Shown here: positions 5,896 through 12,164 of the stretch, one piece after another
How the letters are laid out: every line of letters starts with the position of its first letter
Numbering within the stretch: position 1 is the stretch's first letter
Notes under the pieces: generated by a model
What the model was told of the DNA's origin: nothing
Databases searched by the model: none
The model's input: the letters and a program-made list of their open reading frames with translations, nothing else
Assembly: GCA_035627675.1 (NCBI GenBank)
Contig: DASPLH010000237.1
Location: 1 to 16,582 of the forward strand
Length of the DNA: 16,582 bases
Direction: 5' to 3'
From: DASPLH01 sp035627675
Lineage (GTDB): Bacteria > Acidobacteriota > Terriglobia > Terriglobales > Acidobacteriaceae
Program-made: the position numbers and the translations under genes

Positions 5896-7357
5896 GTCCC
5901 TTATACGCCGTACCCACCATCACATTCCTGAACCGCGCAGGCGCCGCGCCATGCCCGGTGCCCATCGTCTGCTGCGGCTGTCCCTTGCCGCAGTTTGGAG
6001 TGCCCCACAGCGTCCAATGCTCCCGCGAGCAGATCGCATCCATCGAGTTCCAGAACTCCGTGGTGATGCCCGAGTACGAGGGATTCTTCAGCATGCGTCC
6101 CAGCTTGCCGCCCTTGATCTCGTAGCCCAGCTCGCAGCCGAACTGGAAGTTGTATCGCTTGTCGTCGATGGACCACGACCGGTTCGTCTGCATGTAGATG
6201 CCTTCCCCGGTATCGGCAATCAGGTCTTCGAGACCGAGCGGACGCTCGCCTGGAAGGATGCTCACGTTCGTCATGCGGACGATCGGCACCCGGTTCCAGC
6301 TCTCGGCCCGCATGTTGCCTCCCGAGCGTTCGCGCCCGATGAGCGCCGCCGTATCGCGCGATGACAGGTATCCCTTGAACTCGCCGTTGGTGATGATCGG
6401 CACCGATTGCGCGGCAACTCCCTCGTCGTCGTAAGCGAACGTGCCGAGACCGGGTCCGTGCTGCTCGGTGGCGTCGGCCACGACGTTGACGAGGTCCGTG
6501 CCGTAGCGGAGCGTGTTCAGCTTGTCGAGCGTGAGGAAGCTCGTCCCCGCGAAGTTCGCCTCGTAGCCAAGCACGCGGTCCAGCTCGATCGGATGGCCGA
6601 TGGACTCGTGGATTTGCAGCCCGAGCTGCGACGAGTCGAGGATGACCGTCATCCGGCCCTCGGGACACCGCGGAGCATTCAATAGCGCAACGCATTCTTC
6701 GCCGATGCGGCGCGCGTTCTCCAATAGCTTCAGTTCGTGGACAAGCTCGTATCCCTTGTTCTGCCACTGTCCGCCGAACGAGTTCGGATACGAGCGCTTC
6801 TGAATCTCTGTCCCGGCGAACGCATGTGCCGCGTAGCCTGCCCCGGTTGTCGTGCGTGTCTGGTGGATGTCCGAACCGTCGGAGTTGTAGTACCACTGCT
6901 CGTATCGCCGGAAGTTCAGATTAGTCTCGGCGAGGGTCACGCCGGTTACGGCCCGCAGCTCGCGGTCGATTTGCATCAGCAGGTCGAGGTTCTCTTCCAT
7001 CGAGGTCGAGAACGGATCGATCGCGCACGGCGAACTCCAGTCGGCCCTGGCCGCCTTCTCCGGGGCGAGCCGCAGCTCCTGCGACTTCACGCGGGCCGAC
7101 GCCCTCGCGATTTCCACGGCCTCGGCCGCGCAGCGCTCGACGCCATCCTTCGTGAGGTTCTCCGTGGCGGCAAAACCCCAGGCATCATCGGCAATGACGC
7201 GGATGCCCATGCCCATGGACTCCGACTCCGAGGACGTGCCGATCTTGCCGTTGCGCGTACCCAGCGCGCGGCTGCGCTCGTCAACCACCCGCAGCTCCGC
7301 AAACGTCGCGCCCCGAATAGCGGCAGTGCTCAGCGCCCACTCAGCCAGTTGCTTCAT
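5891..7357 (-). CDS. tldD: TldD zinc metallopeptidase subunit
   Basis: A 488-aa TldD-family protein. The zinc motif HExxxH is plain at His250-Glu251-SIG-His255, within LQIHESIGHPIELDR. The GCELGYEI segment near residue 408 supplies the Cys expected as the third metal ligand in TldD. The N-terminal half has the usual GIRVIADDAWGFAATENL and C-terminal GYLSSRDTAALIGRERSGGNMR regions. With TldE it forms a peptidase that degrades unfolded peptides and matures some peptide antibiotics. The start is ATG 7357, with GGTGA 6 bases upstream. The ABC-F gene ends 49 bases upstream on the same strand, and tldE follows after about 140 bases filled by repeat arrays. No precursor peptide or toxin-antitoxin substrate gene is visible next to it. 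Confidence 0.95.
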   Translation of the reverse strand: MKQLAEWALSTAAIRGATFAELRVVDERSRALGTRNGKIGTSSESESMGMGIRVIADDAWGFAATENLTKDGVERCAAEAVEIARASARVKSQELRLAPEKAARADWSSPCAIDPFSTSMEENLDLLMQIDRELRAVTGVTLAETNLNFRRYEQWYYNSDGSDIHQTRTTTGAGYAAHAFAGTEIQKRSYPNSFGGQWQNKGYELVHELKLLENARRIGEECVALLNAPRCPEGRMTVILDSSQLGLQIHESIGHPIELDRVLGYEANFAGTSFLTLDKLNTLRYGTDLVNVVADATEQHGPGLGTFAYDDEGVAAQSVPIITNGEFKGYLSSRDTAALIGRERSGGNMRAESWNRVPIVRMTNVSILPGERPLGLEDLIADTGEGIYMQTNRSWSIDDKRYNFQFGCELGYEIKGGKLGRMLKNPSYSGITTEFWNSMDAICSREHWTLWGTPNCGKGQPQQTMGTGHGAAPARFRNVMVGTAYKGQ

Positions 7358-7406
7358 GCGTTCTCACCCCAGCCGGAGATCATAAAGGACAAGCCTCGCC
7401 CGCGGG

Positions 7407-9260
7407 CTACTCGCCCTGTTTTTCCGCCAGCTCGGCCCAGCGTTCGTAGAGCGTGTCCAGTTCCCTCTGCGCCTGCTCCATCTCGGACTGAGCGGCCATC
7501 AGCCGCGCTCCATCGGTGGCGATCACCGGGTCCTCGAAGGCCGCGCGCTTCTCGCTCACGGTCTGCTCGGCAGCCGCAATGCGCTCCTCGATGGTTGCCC
7601 ACTCTCGGGCTTCCATGTACGAGAGCTTCTTCTTCGCCGGCTTGTCCTCCAGAGCGCCCTTGTCGCCCTGAGCGGAGCGGAGGATCGGCTGGCCCGAAAG
7701 ACCCTTCTCATCCAGAGCGGCGCGAAGGACCTGCTCCTCGTACCACTGCTCCCACTGCGCGTAGTCGGCGAAGCGCTCCGCCGCACCCTGGCCATCCAAT
7801 CCGAGCACCACGGTGGAGACCCGGTCAAGCATGTAGCGGTCGTGCGTCACGAGCATAACCGCGCCGGGATACTCCTGAAGGCTCTCCTCCAGGATCTCCA
7901 GCGTTGGGATATCGAGATCGTTCGTCGGCTCGTCCAGCAGCAGGATGTCTGCCGGTTGCAGCATGAGCCTCGCGATCAGCACGCGCGCCCGCTCGCCGCC
8001 GGAAAGCCGCCCGACGGGCTGGTTCAGTTGTTCGCTCTCGAACAGGAACCGCGACGCCCACGACGCTACGTGGATCACCCGGTCCTGGTAGATCACCGAA
8101 TCGCTGTCCGGAGCCAGTGCGCGCTTCAGCGTGACCTCCGGGTCGAGGACGCGCGTCTGGTCGAAGTACACGACCTGCAGAGCATCCGCCCGGCGCACGT
8201 CGCCTTCCGTCGGCGCAAGTTCCCCGCGCAACAATCGCAGCAGCGTCGTCTTGCCGCTGCCGTTCGGGCCGACCAGTCCCACGCGCGTGCCGTTGGTGAT
8301 GACGAAATCCAGGTCGCGGAAGAGCGTGCGATCTGCGATCGTGAAGCTCACGCCCTGCATTTCCACCAGTCGCTTGGTCTTGCGGTCGGTGGCGACGAAA
8401 TCGATGCCCGCGGTCGCCGTGCGGCTGCGGGAGTTCAGATCGGAAAGTTCCCCGATCATCCGGTTCGCCCGGTCGATGCGGGACTTCGACTTCGTCGTCC
8501 GCGCCTTCGGTCCCCGGCGCAGCCACTCGATCTCGGTGCGCACGCGGTTCTCCAGCGCCTCCTGCCTTCGGGCCTGCGCGTGCAGAAACTCCTCTTTCTT
8601 TTCCAGGAAGGCGCTATAGGTCCCGCTGACGCGCAGCAGTCCGTCGGAGTACGCGCGGCTCAGTTCCGCCACTTCGGTCGTGACGTTTTCCAGGAAGTAG
8701 CGGTCGTGGCTGACCACCACGCACGCGAATCTCGCCGTTCGCAGGACGCCTTCCAGCCACTCGATAGCCGCCAGATCCAGGTGATTCGTAGGTTCGTCGA
8801 GCAGCAGGATGTCCGGCTGCACCGCCAGCGCCTCGGCGATTGCCAGCCGCTTCCGCCATCCGCCCGAGAGCGAGGCGGCCTCCTGCGTGAAATCCTCAAA
8901 CCCACTGCGTCCCAGCGTCTCTGCCAACCGGCTCTCGCGCTCGTCCTGCGGCACTCCGGCCGCTTCCAGCGCGCGTTCGATCACCGCTCGCACGGTTTCG
9001 CCCGGCCCGAACTCCGACTCCTGCGCCACGTAACTCATGGTCGTGCGCTTGCGGACGGCGACCTCGCCGCTATCCGGCTCGATGAGCCGCGCCAGGATCT
9101 TCAGCAGGGTTGACTTGCCGGAGCCGTTCGGCCCGATGAGGCCGATGCGAGCTTCTTCGGAGACCACGAACGAGATGTCGCGGAACAGCGGACCGGCTCC
9201 GAAGCTTTTCGTAATGTTCTGGGCGTTGATGAGGGGTGGCAACTGCGGACGTTCCTTCAC
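7407..9260 (-). CDS. ABC-F family ATPase, Uup-like
   Basis: About 617 aa with two ABC domains and no membrane segments. Domain 1: Walker A GPNGSGKST near residue 43, signature LSGGW, Walker B ILLLDEPTNHLDL. Domain 2: GPNGSGKTT, LSGGERAR, ILLLDEPTNDLDI. The inter-domain linker (WLRRGPKARTTKSKSRI) and a C-terminal coiled coil (EERIAAAEQTVSEKRAAFEDP...ELDTLYERWAELAE) fit Uup rather than EttA. ABC-F proteins act on ribosomes during translation; Uup is also tied to DNA and transposon stability. The frame stays open to 9440, but that part is translated repeat sequence. GTG 9260 gives VKERPQLPPLINAQN; TTG 9242, with AAGGA 10 bases upstream, is an alternative. Residues about 525-533 are encoded by a dispersed-repeat-like sequence. 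Confidence 0.93.
   Translation of the reverse strand: MKERPQLPPLINAQNITKSFGAGPLFRDISFVVSEEARIGLIGPNGSGKSTLLKILARLIEPDSGEVAVRKRTTMSYVAQESEFGPGETVRAVIERALEAAGVPQDERESRLAETLGRSGFEDFTQEAASLSGGWRKRLAIAEALAVQPDILLLDEPTNHLDLAAIEWLEGVLRTARFACVVVSHDRYFLENVTTEVAELSRAYSDGLLRVSGTYSAFLEKKEEFLHAQARRQEALENRVRTEIEWLRRGPKARTTKSKSRIDRANRMIGELSDLNSRSRTATAGIDFVATDRKTKRLVEMQGVSFTIADRTLFRDLDFVITNGTRVGLVGPNGSGKTTLLRLLRGELAPTEGDVRRADALQVVYFDQTRVLDPEVTLKRALAPDSDSVIYQDRVIHVASWASRFLFESEQLNQPVGRLSGGERARVLIARLMLQPADILLLDEPTNDLDIPTLEILEESLQEYPGAVMLVTHDRYMLDRVSTVVLGLDGQGAAERFADYAQWEQWYEEQVLRAALDEKGLSGQPILRSAQGDKGALEDKPAKKKLSYMEAREWATIEERIAAAEQTVSEKRAAFEDPVIATDGARLMAAQSEMEQAQRELDTLYERWAELAEKQGE
7661..7686. repeat. Dispersed-repeat-like sequence inside the ABC-F gene
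   Basis: CCTGAGCGGAGCGGAGGATC at 7667-7686, preceded by TGTCGC, resembles the intergenic repeat core CCTGAGCGAAGCGAAGGATC that I recall from several phyla (18 of 20 bases). Here it is in frame, encoding ILRSAQGD in the variable linker between ATPase domain 2 and the C-terminal coiled coil. The identity with that repeat family is from memory, not from a search. Confidence 0.55.
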
Positions 9261-9295
9261 CTGGACTTCTAAGAGAATAAACGACGGGAACGCGA

Positions 9296-9339
9296 GTGCC
9301 CCACCCTTCCGCGGAGCCGAAGGCGGAGCTAAGGTGGGG
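9296..9339. repeat. CCCCACC hairpin repeat, copy 1
   Basis: GTGCCCCACCCTTC at 9296-9309. CCCCACC near 9299-9305 pairs with GGTGGGG at 9333-9339, enclosing a GC-rich interior with two CGGAG units. The same 14-mer recurs exactly 101 bases on, at 9397. It lies between the ABC-F start and the GNAT stop. Confidence 0.75.
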
Positions 9340-9353
9340 GAAGTTCCGCTGCC

Positions 9354-9388
9354 AGTTTCAAGTTTCAATTTTCGGGTTCGAGATTCGA
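9354..9388. repeat. Heptad-periodic run between the two CCCCACC hairpins
   Basis: AGTTTCA, AGTTTCA, ATTTTCG, GGTTCGA, GATTCGA form a degenerate 7-bp series. The first two units are identical and the rest drift. The sequence differs from the heptads at tldD/tldE but has the same period. Confidence 0.55.
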
Positions 9389-9396
9389 GGCTGCGG

Positions 9397-9429
9397 GTGC
9401 CCCACCCTTCTGCGAAGCAGAGGGTGGGG
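9397..9429. repeat. CCCCACCC hairpin repeat, copy 2
   Basis: GTGCCCCACCCTTC at 9397-9410 repeats copy 1 exactly. CCCCACCC (9400-9407) pairs with GGGTGGGG (9422-9429), and CTGC (9410-9413) with GCAG (9417-9420) around a GAA loop, with one bulge. No clean T-run follows on either strand, so it is REP-like rather than an obvious terminator. Confidence 0.8.
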
Positions 9430-9447
9430 TATTTCTTCATCCACGCC

Positions 9448-10014
9448 TCACACGTACTTGCGCATGATGGGCTTCAGTTCCGAACGCTTCGCGGCCACCT
9501 TGAATCCGGCACGCTCATAGGTCCGCAACAATCCCGTCCAGACGAAGGCGCCAGGCAGCCGCTTGCCTTTCAAGTCCTGCGGATAACCTTCCACGATCTT
9601 CGCGCCTCTCTGTTTGGCAAACTCCACGCCCGCCTTCAGCAGTTCCACCGAGAGTCCCTGGTTGCGAAACTCCTTGGCCACGAAGAAACACGACACAGAC
9701 CACACGGGCTGATCGTCGATCGGCGCCCAAACGCGCGAGGTTTGCAGCCGGACGAACTCCGACCGCGGTGCAACCGAACACCAGCCCGCCAGCCTGCCAT
9801 CGACATACATCAGAAGTCCGGGCTCGCGTCCGGACTTCACCAGCCTTCGGATCGCAGCCTTGTTTCCCGCGCCCTTGTTGGCGTTAAACTCCGCGCTCGT
9901 GCGCCGCCACGTCATGCACCAGCAGCCTCCACAGGCGCCCCGTTCGCCGAAGAGCTGTTCGAAATCCTTCCACCGGTCCTCGGTGAGCGGATGCCATTCG
10001 ATGTTCTTCTTCAT
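9448..10014 (-). CDS. GNAT-family N-acetyltransferase
   Basis: 188 aa from ATG 10014. The acetyl-CoA-binding region of the GNAT fold is visible as VWSVSCFFVAKEFRNQGLSVELLKAGVEFAKQRGAKIVEGYP (about residues 102-143), with RNQGLS in place of the Q/RxxGxG/A loop. A cysteine cluster, CGGCWCMTWR (Cys28, Cys31, Cys33), precedes the core; I have the impression this is common to a subfamily, but its role is unknown to me. The frame extends upstream to 10218, but that part is antisense to the RNase gene and low in complexity, so I start at the Met before KKNIEWHPL. A TACAAT box lies only 9 bases before the ATG, suggesting a very short leader. Substrate unknown. The gene heads a minus-strand group with ABC-F, tldD and tldE. 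Confidence 0.85.
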   Translation of the reverse strand: MKKNIEWHPLTEDRWKDFEQLFGERGACGGCWCMTWRRTSAEFNANKGAGNKAAIRRLVKSGREPGLLMYVDGRLAGWCSVAPRSEFVRLQTSRVWAPIDDQPVWSVSCFFVAKEFRNQGLSVELLKAGVEFAKQRGAKIVEGYPQDLKGKRLPGAFVWTGLLRTYERAGFKVAAKRSELKPIMRKYV

Positions 10015-10023
10015 CAGCCAGAG

Positions 10024-10029
10024 ATTGTA
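10024..10029 (-). promoter_or_regulatory. -10 box of the GNAT gene (near-leaderless)
   Basis: TACAAT on the minus strand, 9 bases before ATG 10014. The -35 position 17 bases upstream reads TCGCAA, a weak match. Transcription would start 2-3 bases before the ATG, and there is no Shine-Dalgarno sequence. Confidence 0.45.
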
Positions 10030-10037
10030 CGCATCGT

Positions 10038-10066
10038 TGCCGCGGGTTGCGACACTCGCGTACGAT
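10038..10066 (+). promoter_or_regulatory. Candidate promoter of the RNase T2 gene
   Basis: TTGCCG near 10037-10042, an 18-base spacer, then TACGAT at 10061-10066, 10 bases before ATG 10077. The hexamers match the sigma-70 consensus at 4 of 6 positions each. It overlaps the divergent GNAT promoter within a 62-base gap. Confidence 0.4.
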
Positions 10067-10076
10067 ACCCGGCGGC

Positions 10077-10742
10077 ATGAGGAACTCCAGGGCGATCGTC
10101 GCCTTCCTGCTCGCACTCTCGCTGTTTGTCCCGTCCACGGCGGACGCCCGCCGCAAGCGCCGCAGCAGCTCGACCCCGTCGGCGCACACGTTCGATTACT
10201 ACGTGCTCGCCATGTCATGGGCTCCGAACTTCTGCGCTACTCGCGGAACGAAGGGCAACTTCCGCGAGTGCGGCATCGGTCGCCGCGTGGGCTTCGTTAT
10301 CCACGGACTCTGGCCCCAGGGCGAGTCCGGACGCCTGCCGCGCGACTGTCGCGACACTCCTCCCCTGGCGCGCGATGTCGTCGATCGCGCTCTCGAGCAC
10401 TTCCCCAACCCAGGACTGGTTCAGCATGAGTGGGAGTGCCACGGGCACCAGTCGGGCCTCCCCGCAGGTGAGTACTTCGACGCCGCCAACCGTGCCTTCA
10501 ACTCCATCGCCATCCCCGAGCGCTTCCGGGCCATGTCGCAGCCGATCCGGGACGAGGGCGACGACATCGCGCGGGAGTTCGCCGAGGCAAACCACGCCCC
10601 GGCAGGATCATTCGCCGCCTCGTGTGCGAAAGGCAGCCTTGTTGCTGTCCAGGCATGTTTCACAAAGGACTGGAAGCTCAGGCCGTGCGGGGCTGGTGTG
10701 CGTTCCTGCTCGACCGAACTGCTGGTGCGCGCTCCGCGTTGA
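10077..10742 (+). CDS. Ribonuclease T2 family protein, exported
   Basis: 221 aa from ATG 10077, beginning with a signal peptide (MRNSRAIVAFLLALSLFVPSTADA, cleavage likely after Ala24). The family cuts single-stranded RNA through 2',3'-cyclic phosphates. Both conserved segments are present: CAS I as FVIHGLWPQG (His76, Trp79) and CAS II as QHEWECHGHQSG (His117, Glu118, His122). Numerous cysteines suggest disulfides and fit a periplasmic or secreted location. In CAS II the Lys of the fungal HEWxKHGTC form is replaced by Cys, and the usual TC is HQ, so catalysis may be altered, although the two His and the Glu remain. The frame could start 10 codons earlier (10047), but the Met at 10077 gives the standard signal peptide. 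It reads divergently from the GNAT gene. Confidence 0.92.
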   Translation: MRNSRAIVAFLLALSLFVPSTADARRKRRSSSTPSAHTFDYYVLAMSWAPNFCATRGTKGNFRECGIGRRVGFVIHGLWPQGESGRLPRDCRDTPPLARDVVDRALEHFPNPGLVQHEWECHGHQSGLPAGEYFDAANRAFNSIAIPERFRAMSQPIRDEGDDIAREFAEANHAPAGSFAASCAKGSLVAVQACFTKDWKLRPCGAGVRSCSTELLVRAPR

Positions 10743-10855
10743 GCTTTTGATTGGTACTAAGGGAAGATTCACCACAGTTAATACACGGGTGAGGTATAAG
10801 CTCCCACGCTGGACACCCCGCAGTCCCCAGCCCACCGCAGCAGGTAAATCAGGTC

Positions 10856-11623
10856 ATGTTGTTTCGGCCCGTGCTCTTCGTGCTCGTCGTCACCGCCGCG
10901 CTCTCCGCGCAAACGTATTCCAACCTGGATCAAAGGACCGACCTCGACAACGGTTCGCGAGGCTGGGGATGGTGCACGACCTGTGCCGGCGGGGCCGCCG
11001 ATGCGACCGAATACAAGATGTACTGGTTCCAGCGCCCTTCGGTGGACACCGGCGGCAGCGCACAATTCTTCATCTCGGGCCCGGCACACTCCAACGCGCT
11101 GTGGTGGCACAAGCTCGGCGCCAACGACACGCCCACGCGGTTCAAGCTCAGCTTCTGGGTTTCGGTCGATCCGAACACATCGACCAATGTCGAAGCTTTG
11201 GAGTTCGACGCCTTCCAGTTCACCAACGGGCTGCGATACATGTTCGGCACGCAGTGTAACTACAGCCTGGGCGTCTGGGACATCTGGGATGAAGGACGCA
11301 GCCTCTGGCTGCACACCAGGATTCCATGCCCAAAACTGGTACCCGGCAACTGGTACCGCATCATCTGGACCTTCCGCCGCGGAAATACCTCCAGCGGCCC
11401 GCGCATCCGTTACGACACATTGAACGTCACCGCGTACACGGCGGATCGCAGGACGGTCGTATCCGGACCTACGACGTACACGCTTGGCACCCTGACCTCG
11501 CCTGGACCTCTGCCCTCGGGCTGGGGCAACAACCTCGGCGCGCAGTTCCAGCTCGATCTCAACGGCAAAGGCGGAACGGCCGCGATGTGGGTGGACCAGA
11601 TCACCCTGACAGCTGCGCCGTAG
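10856..11623 (+). CDS. Secreted protein of unknown function, probably beta-sandwich
   Basis: 255 aa. It starts with a short signal peptide (MLFRPVLFVLVVTAALSA, then QTYSNLD). I do not recognise a named family. The mature part is rich in Trp, Tyr, Phe and Asn, with alternating strands (FKLSFWVSVDP, LEFDAFQFTNG, WYRIIWTFRRG, FQLDLNG, MWVDQITLTA) as in concanavalin/LamG-like or carbohydrate-binding folds. The segments LRYMFGTQCNY and WDIWDEG resemble unannotated acidobacterial exported proteins as far as I remember. Four cysteines (CTTC near the N-terminus, QCN, IPC) may form disulfides. It follows the RNase T2 gene by 113 bases, which hold no clear promoter or terminator. It ends 10 bases from the convergent protease gene. 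Binding of a cell-surface or plant polysaccharide is a guess. Confidence 0.8.
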   Translation: MLFRPVLFVLVVTAALSAQTYSNLDQRTDLDNGSRGWGWCTTCAGGAADATEYKMYWFQRPSVDTGGSAQFFISGPAHSNALWWHKLGANDTPTRFKLSFWVSVDPNTSTNVEALEFDAFQFTNGLRYMFGTQCNYSLGVWDIWDEGRSLWLHTRIPCPKLVPGNWYRIIWTFRRGNTSSGPRIRYDTLNVTAYTADRRTVVSGPTTYTLGTLTSPGPLPSGWGNNLGAQFQLDLNGKGGTAAMWVDQITLTAAP

Positions 11624-11633
11624 AACTCCCGGC

Positions 11634-12164
11634 TCAGCTCAGCAGTTTCAGCAGTGCGATCGGCCCGAGGAACCCGATGGCGAGGCCGTAGCCAAGATCC
11701 GCCCAGATCACCCGCCCGAAGTTCAGCACGTACAGGATGGCGACGATCGGGTAGCTGGCGATTGCCAGCACGTTGCCGTTCCTCGCGTTGGCTGGCGCAA
11801 GCCGCCAGATGTTCTTCAGGTCTTCCGTCGAGGGGAAGGCGTTCATTCCGATGGAGAGCCCGAGCCAGCCGAAGAAGTATGCCATCGGATCGGGAATGCT
11901 CAGCTCCCAGATGGGCACGAACGCGGCGCTGCAGAAGAGCACGCACAGCGCGGAGTTGATGAAGAACGGCCCCATGCTCACGAAGAAGATCGCCTTGAAA
12001 TCCTCCGTGTGCTCGTGGATCACGTATCCCGCCGGGCTCTTCAACTGGAAGTAGCGCACGCCGAACACCGCGAGTTTGAACACGCGGCAGAAGAACAGGT
12101 GTGCCGCTTCGTGGATGATCACTCCGGGGAACGTGGCGAGGCTGATAACAAATCCGGGAATCAT
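11634..12164 (-). CDS. Membrane-embedded HExxH zinc protease, M50/site-2-protease-like
   Basis: 176 aa, mostly hydrophobic, with about four or five membrane segments. HEAAH (residues 18-22) lies inside the first hydrophobic stretch (VIIHEAAHLFFC), as in intramembrane zinc proteases. MGPFFIN (64-70) resembles the 'GP..N' motif of the M50 family. NAFPSTED (108-115) resembles the NxxPxxxxDG motif that supplies the third metal ligand, but is one residue shorter and lacks the Gly. It is therefore a compact, divergent M50-like or DUF3267-like protein rather than RseP; no PDZ domain is present. ATG 12164 overlaps the stop of the upstream zinc-knuckle gene (ATGA), which indicates translational coupling and a shared function. 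Its substrate is unknown. Confidence 0.82.
   Translation of the reverse strand: MIPGFVISLATFPGVIIHEAAHLFFCRVFKLAVFGVRYFQLKSPAGYVIHEHTEDFKAIFFVSMGPFFINSALCVLFCSAAFVPIWELSIPDPMAYFFGWLGLSIGMNAFPSTEDLKNIWRLAPANARNGNVLAIASYPIVAILYVLNFGRVIWADLGYGLAIGFLGPIALLKLLS

Noticed and set aside
6737..7858. 373-aa plus-strand ORF across the tldD/ABC-F junction
   Set aside because: Antisense shadow; Pro/Arg-rich, low complexity.
7842..9113. 423-aa plus-strand ORF opposite ABC-F
   Set aside because: Antisense shadow; the opposite strand has intact Walker and signature motifs.
9397..9436. Terminator of the GNAT gene
   Set aside because: The hairpin is strong, but no T-run follows it on the minus strand; better explained as a repeat element.
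9261..9440. 60-residue N-terminal extension of the ABC-F frame
   Set aside because: It translates the CCCCACC hairpins and heptads; ABC-F proteins start close to the LINAQN strand.
10015..10218. N-terminal extension of the GNAT frame
   Set aside because: Antisense to the RNase T2 signal-peptide region, Arg/Ser/Pro-rich, no homology to GNAT N-termini.
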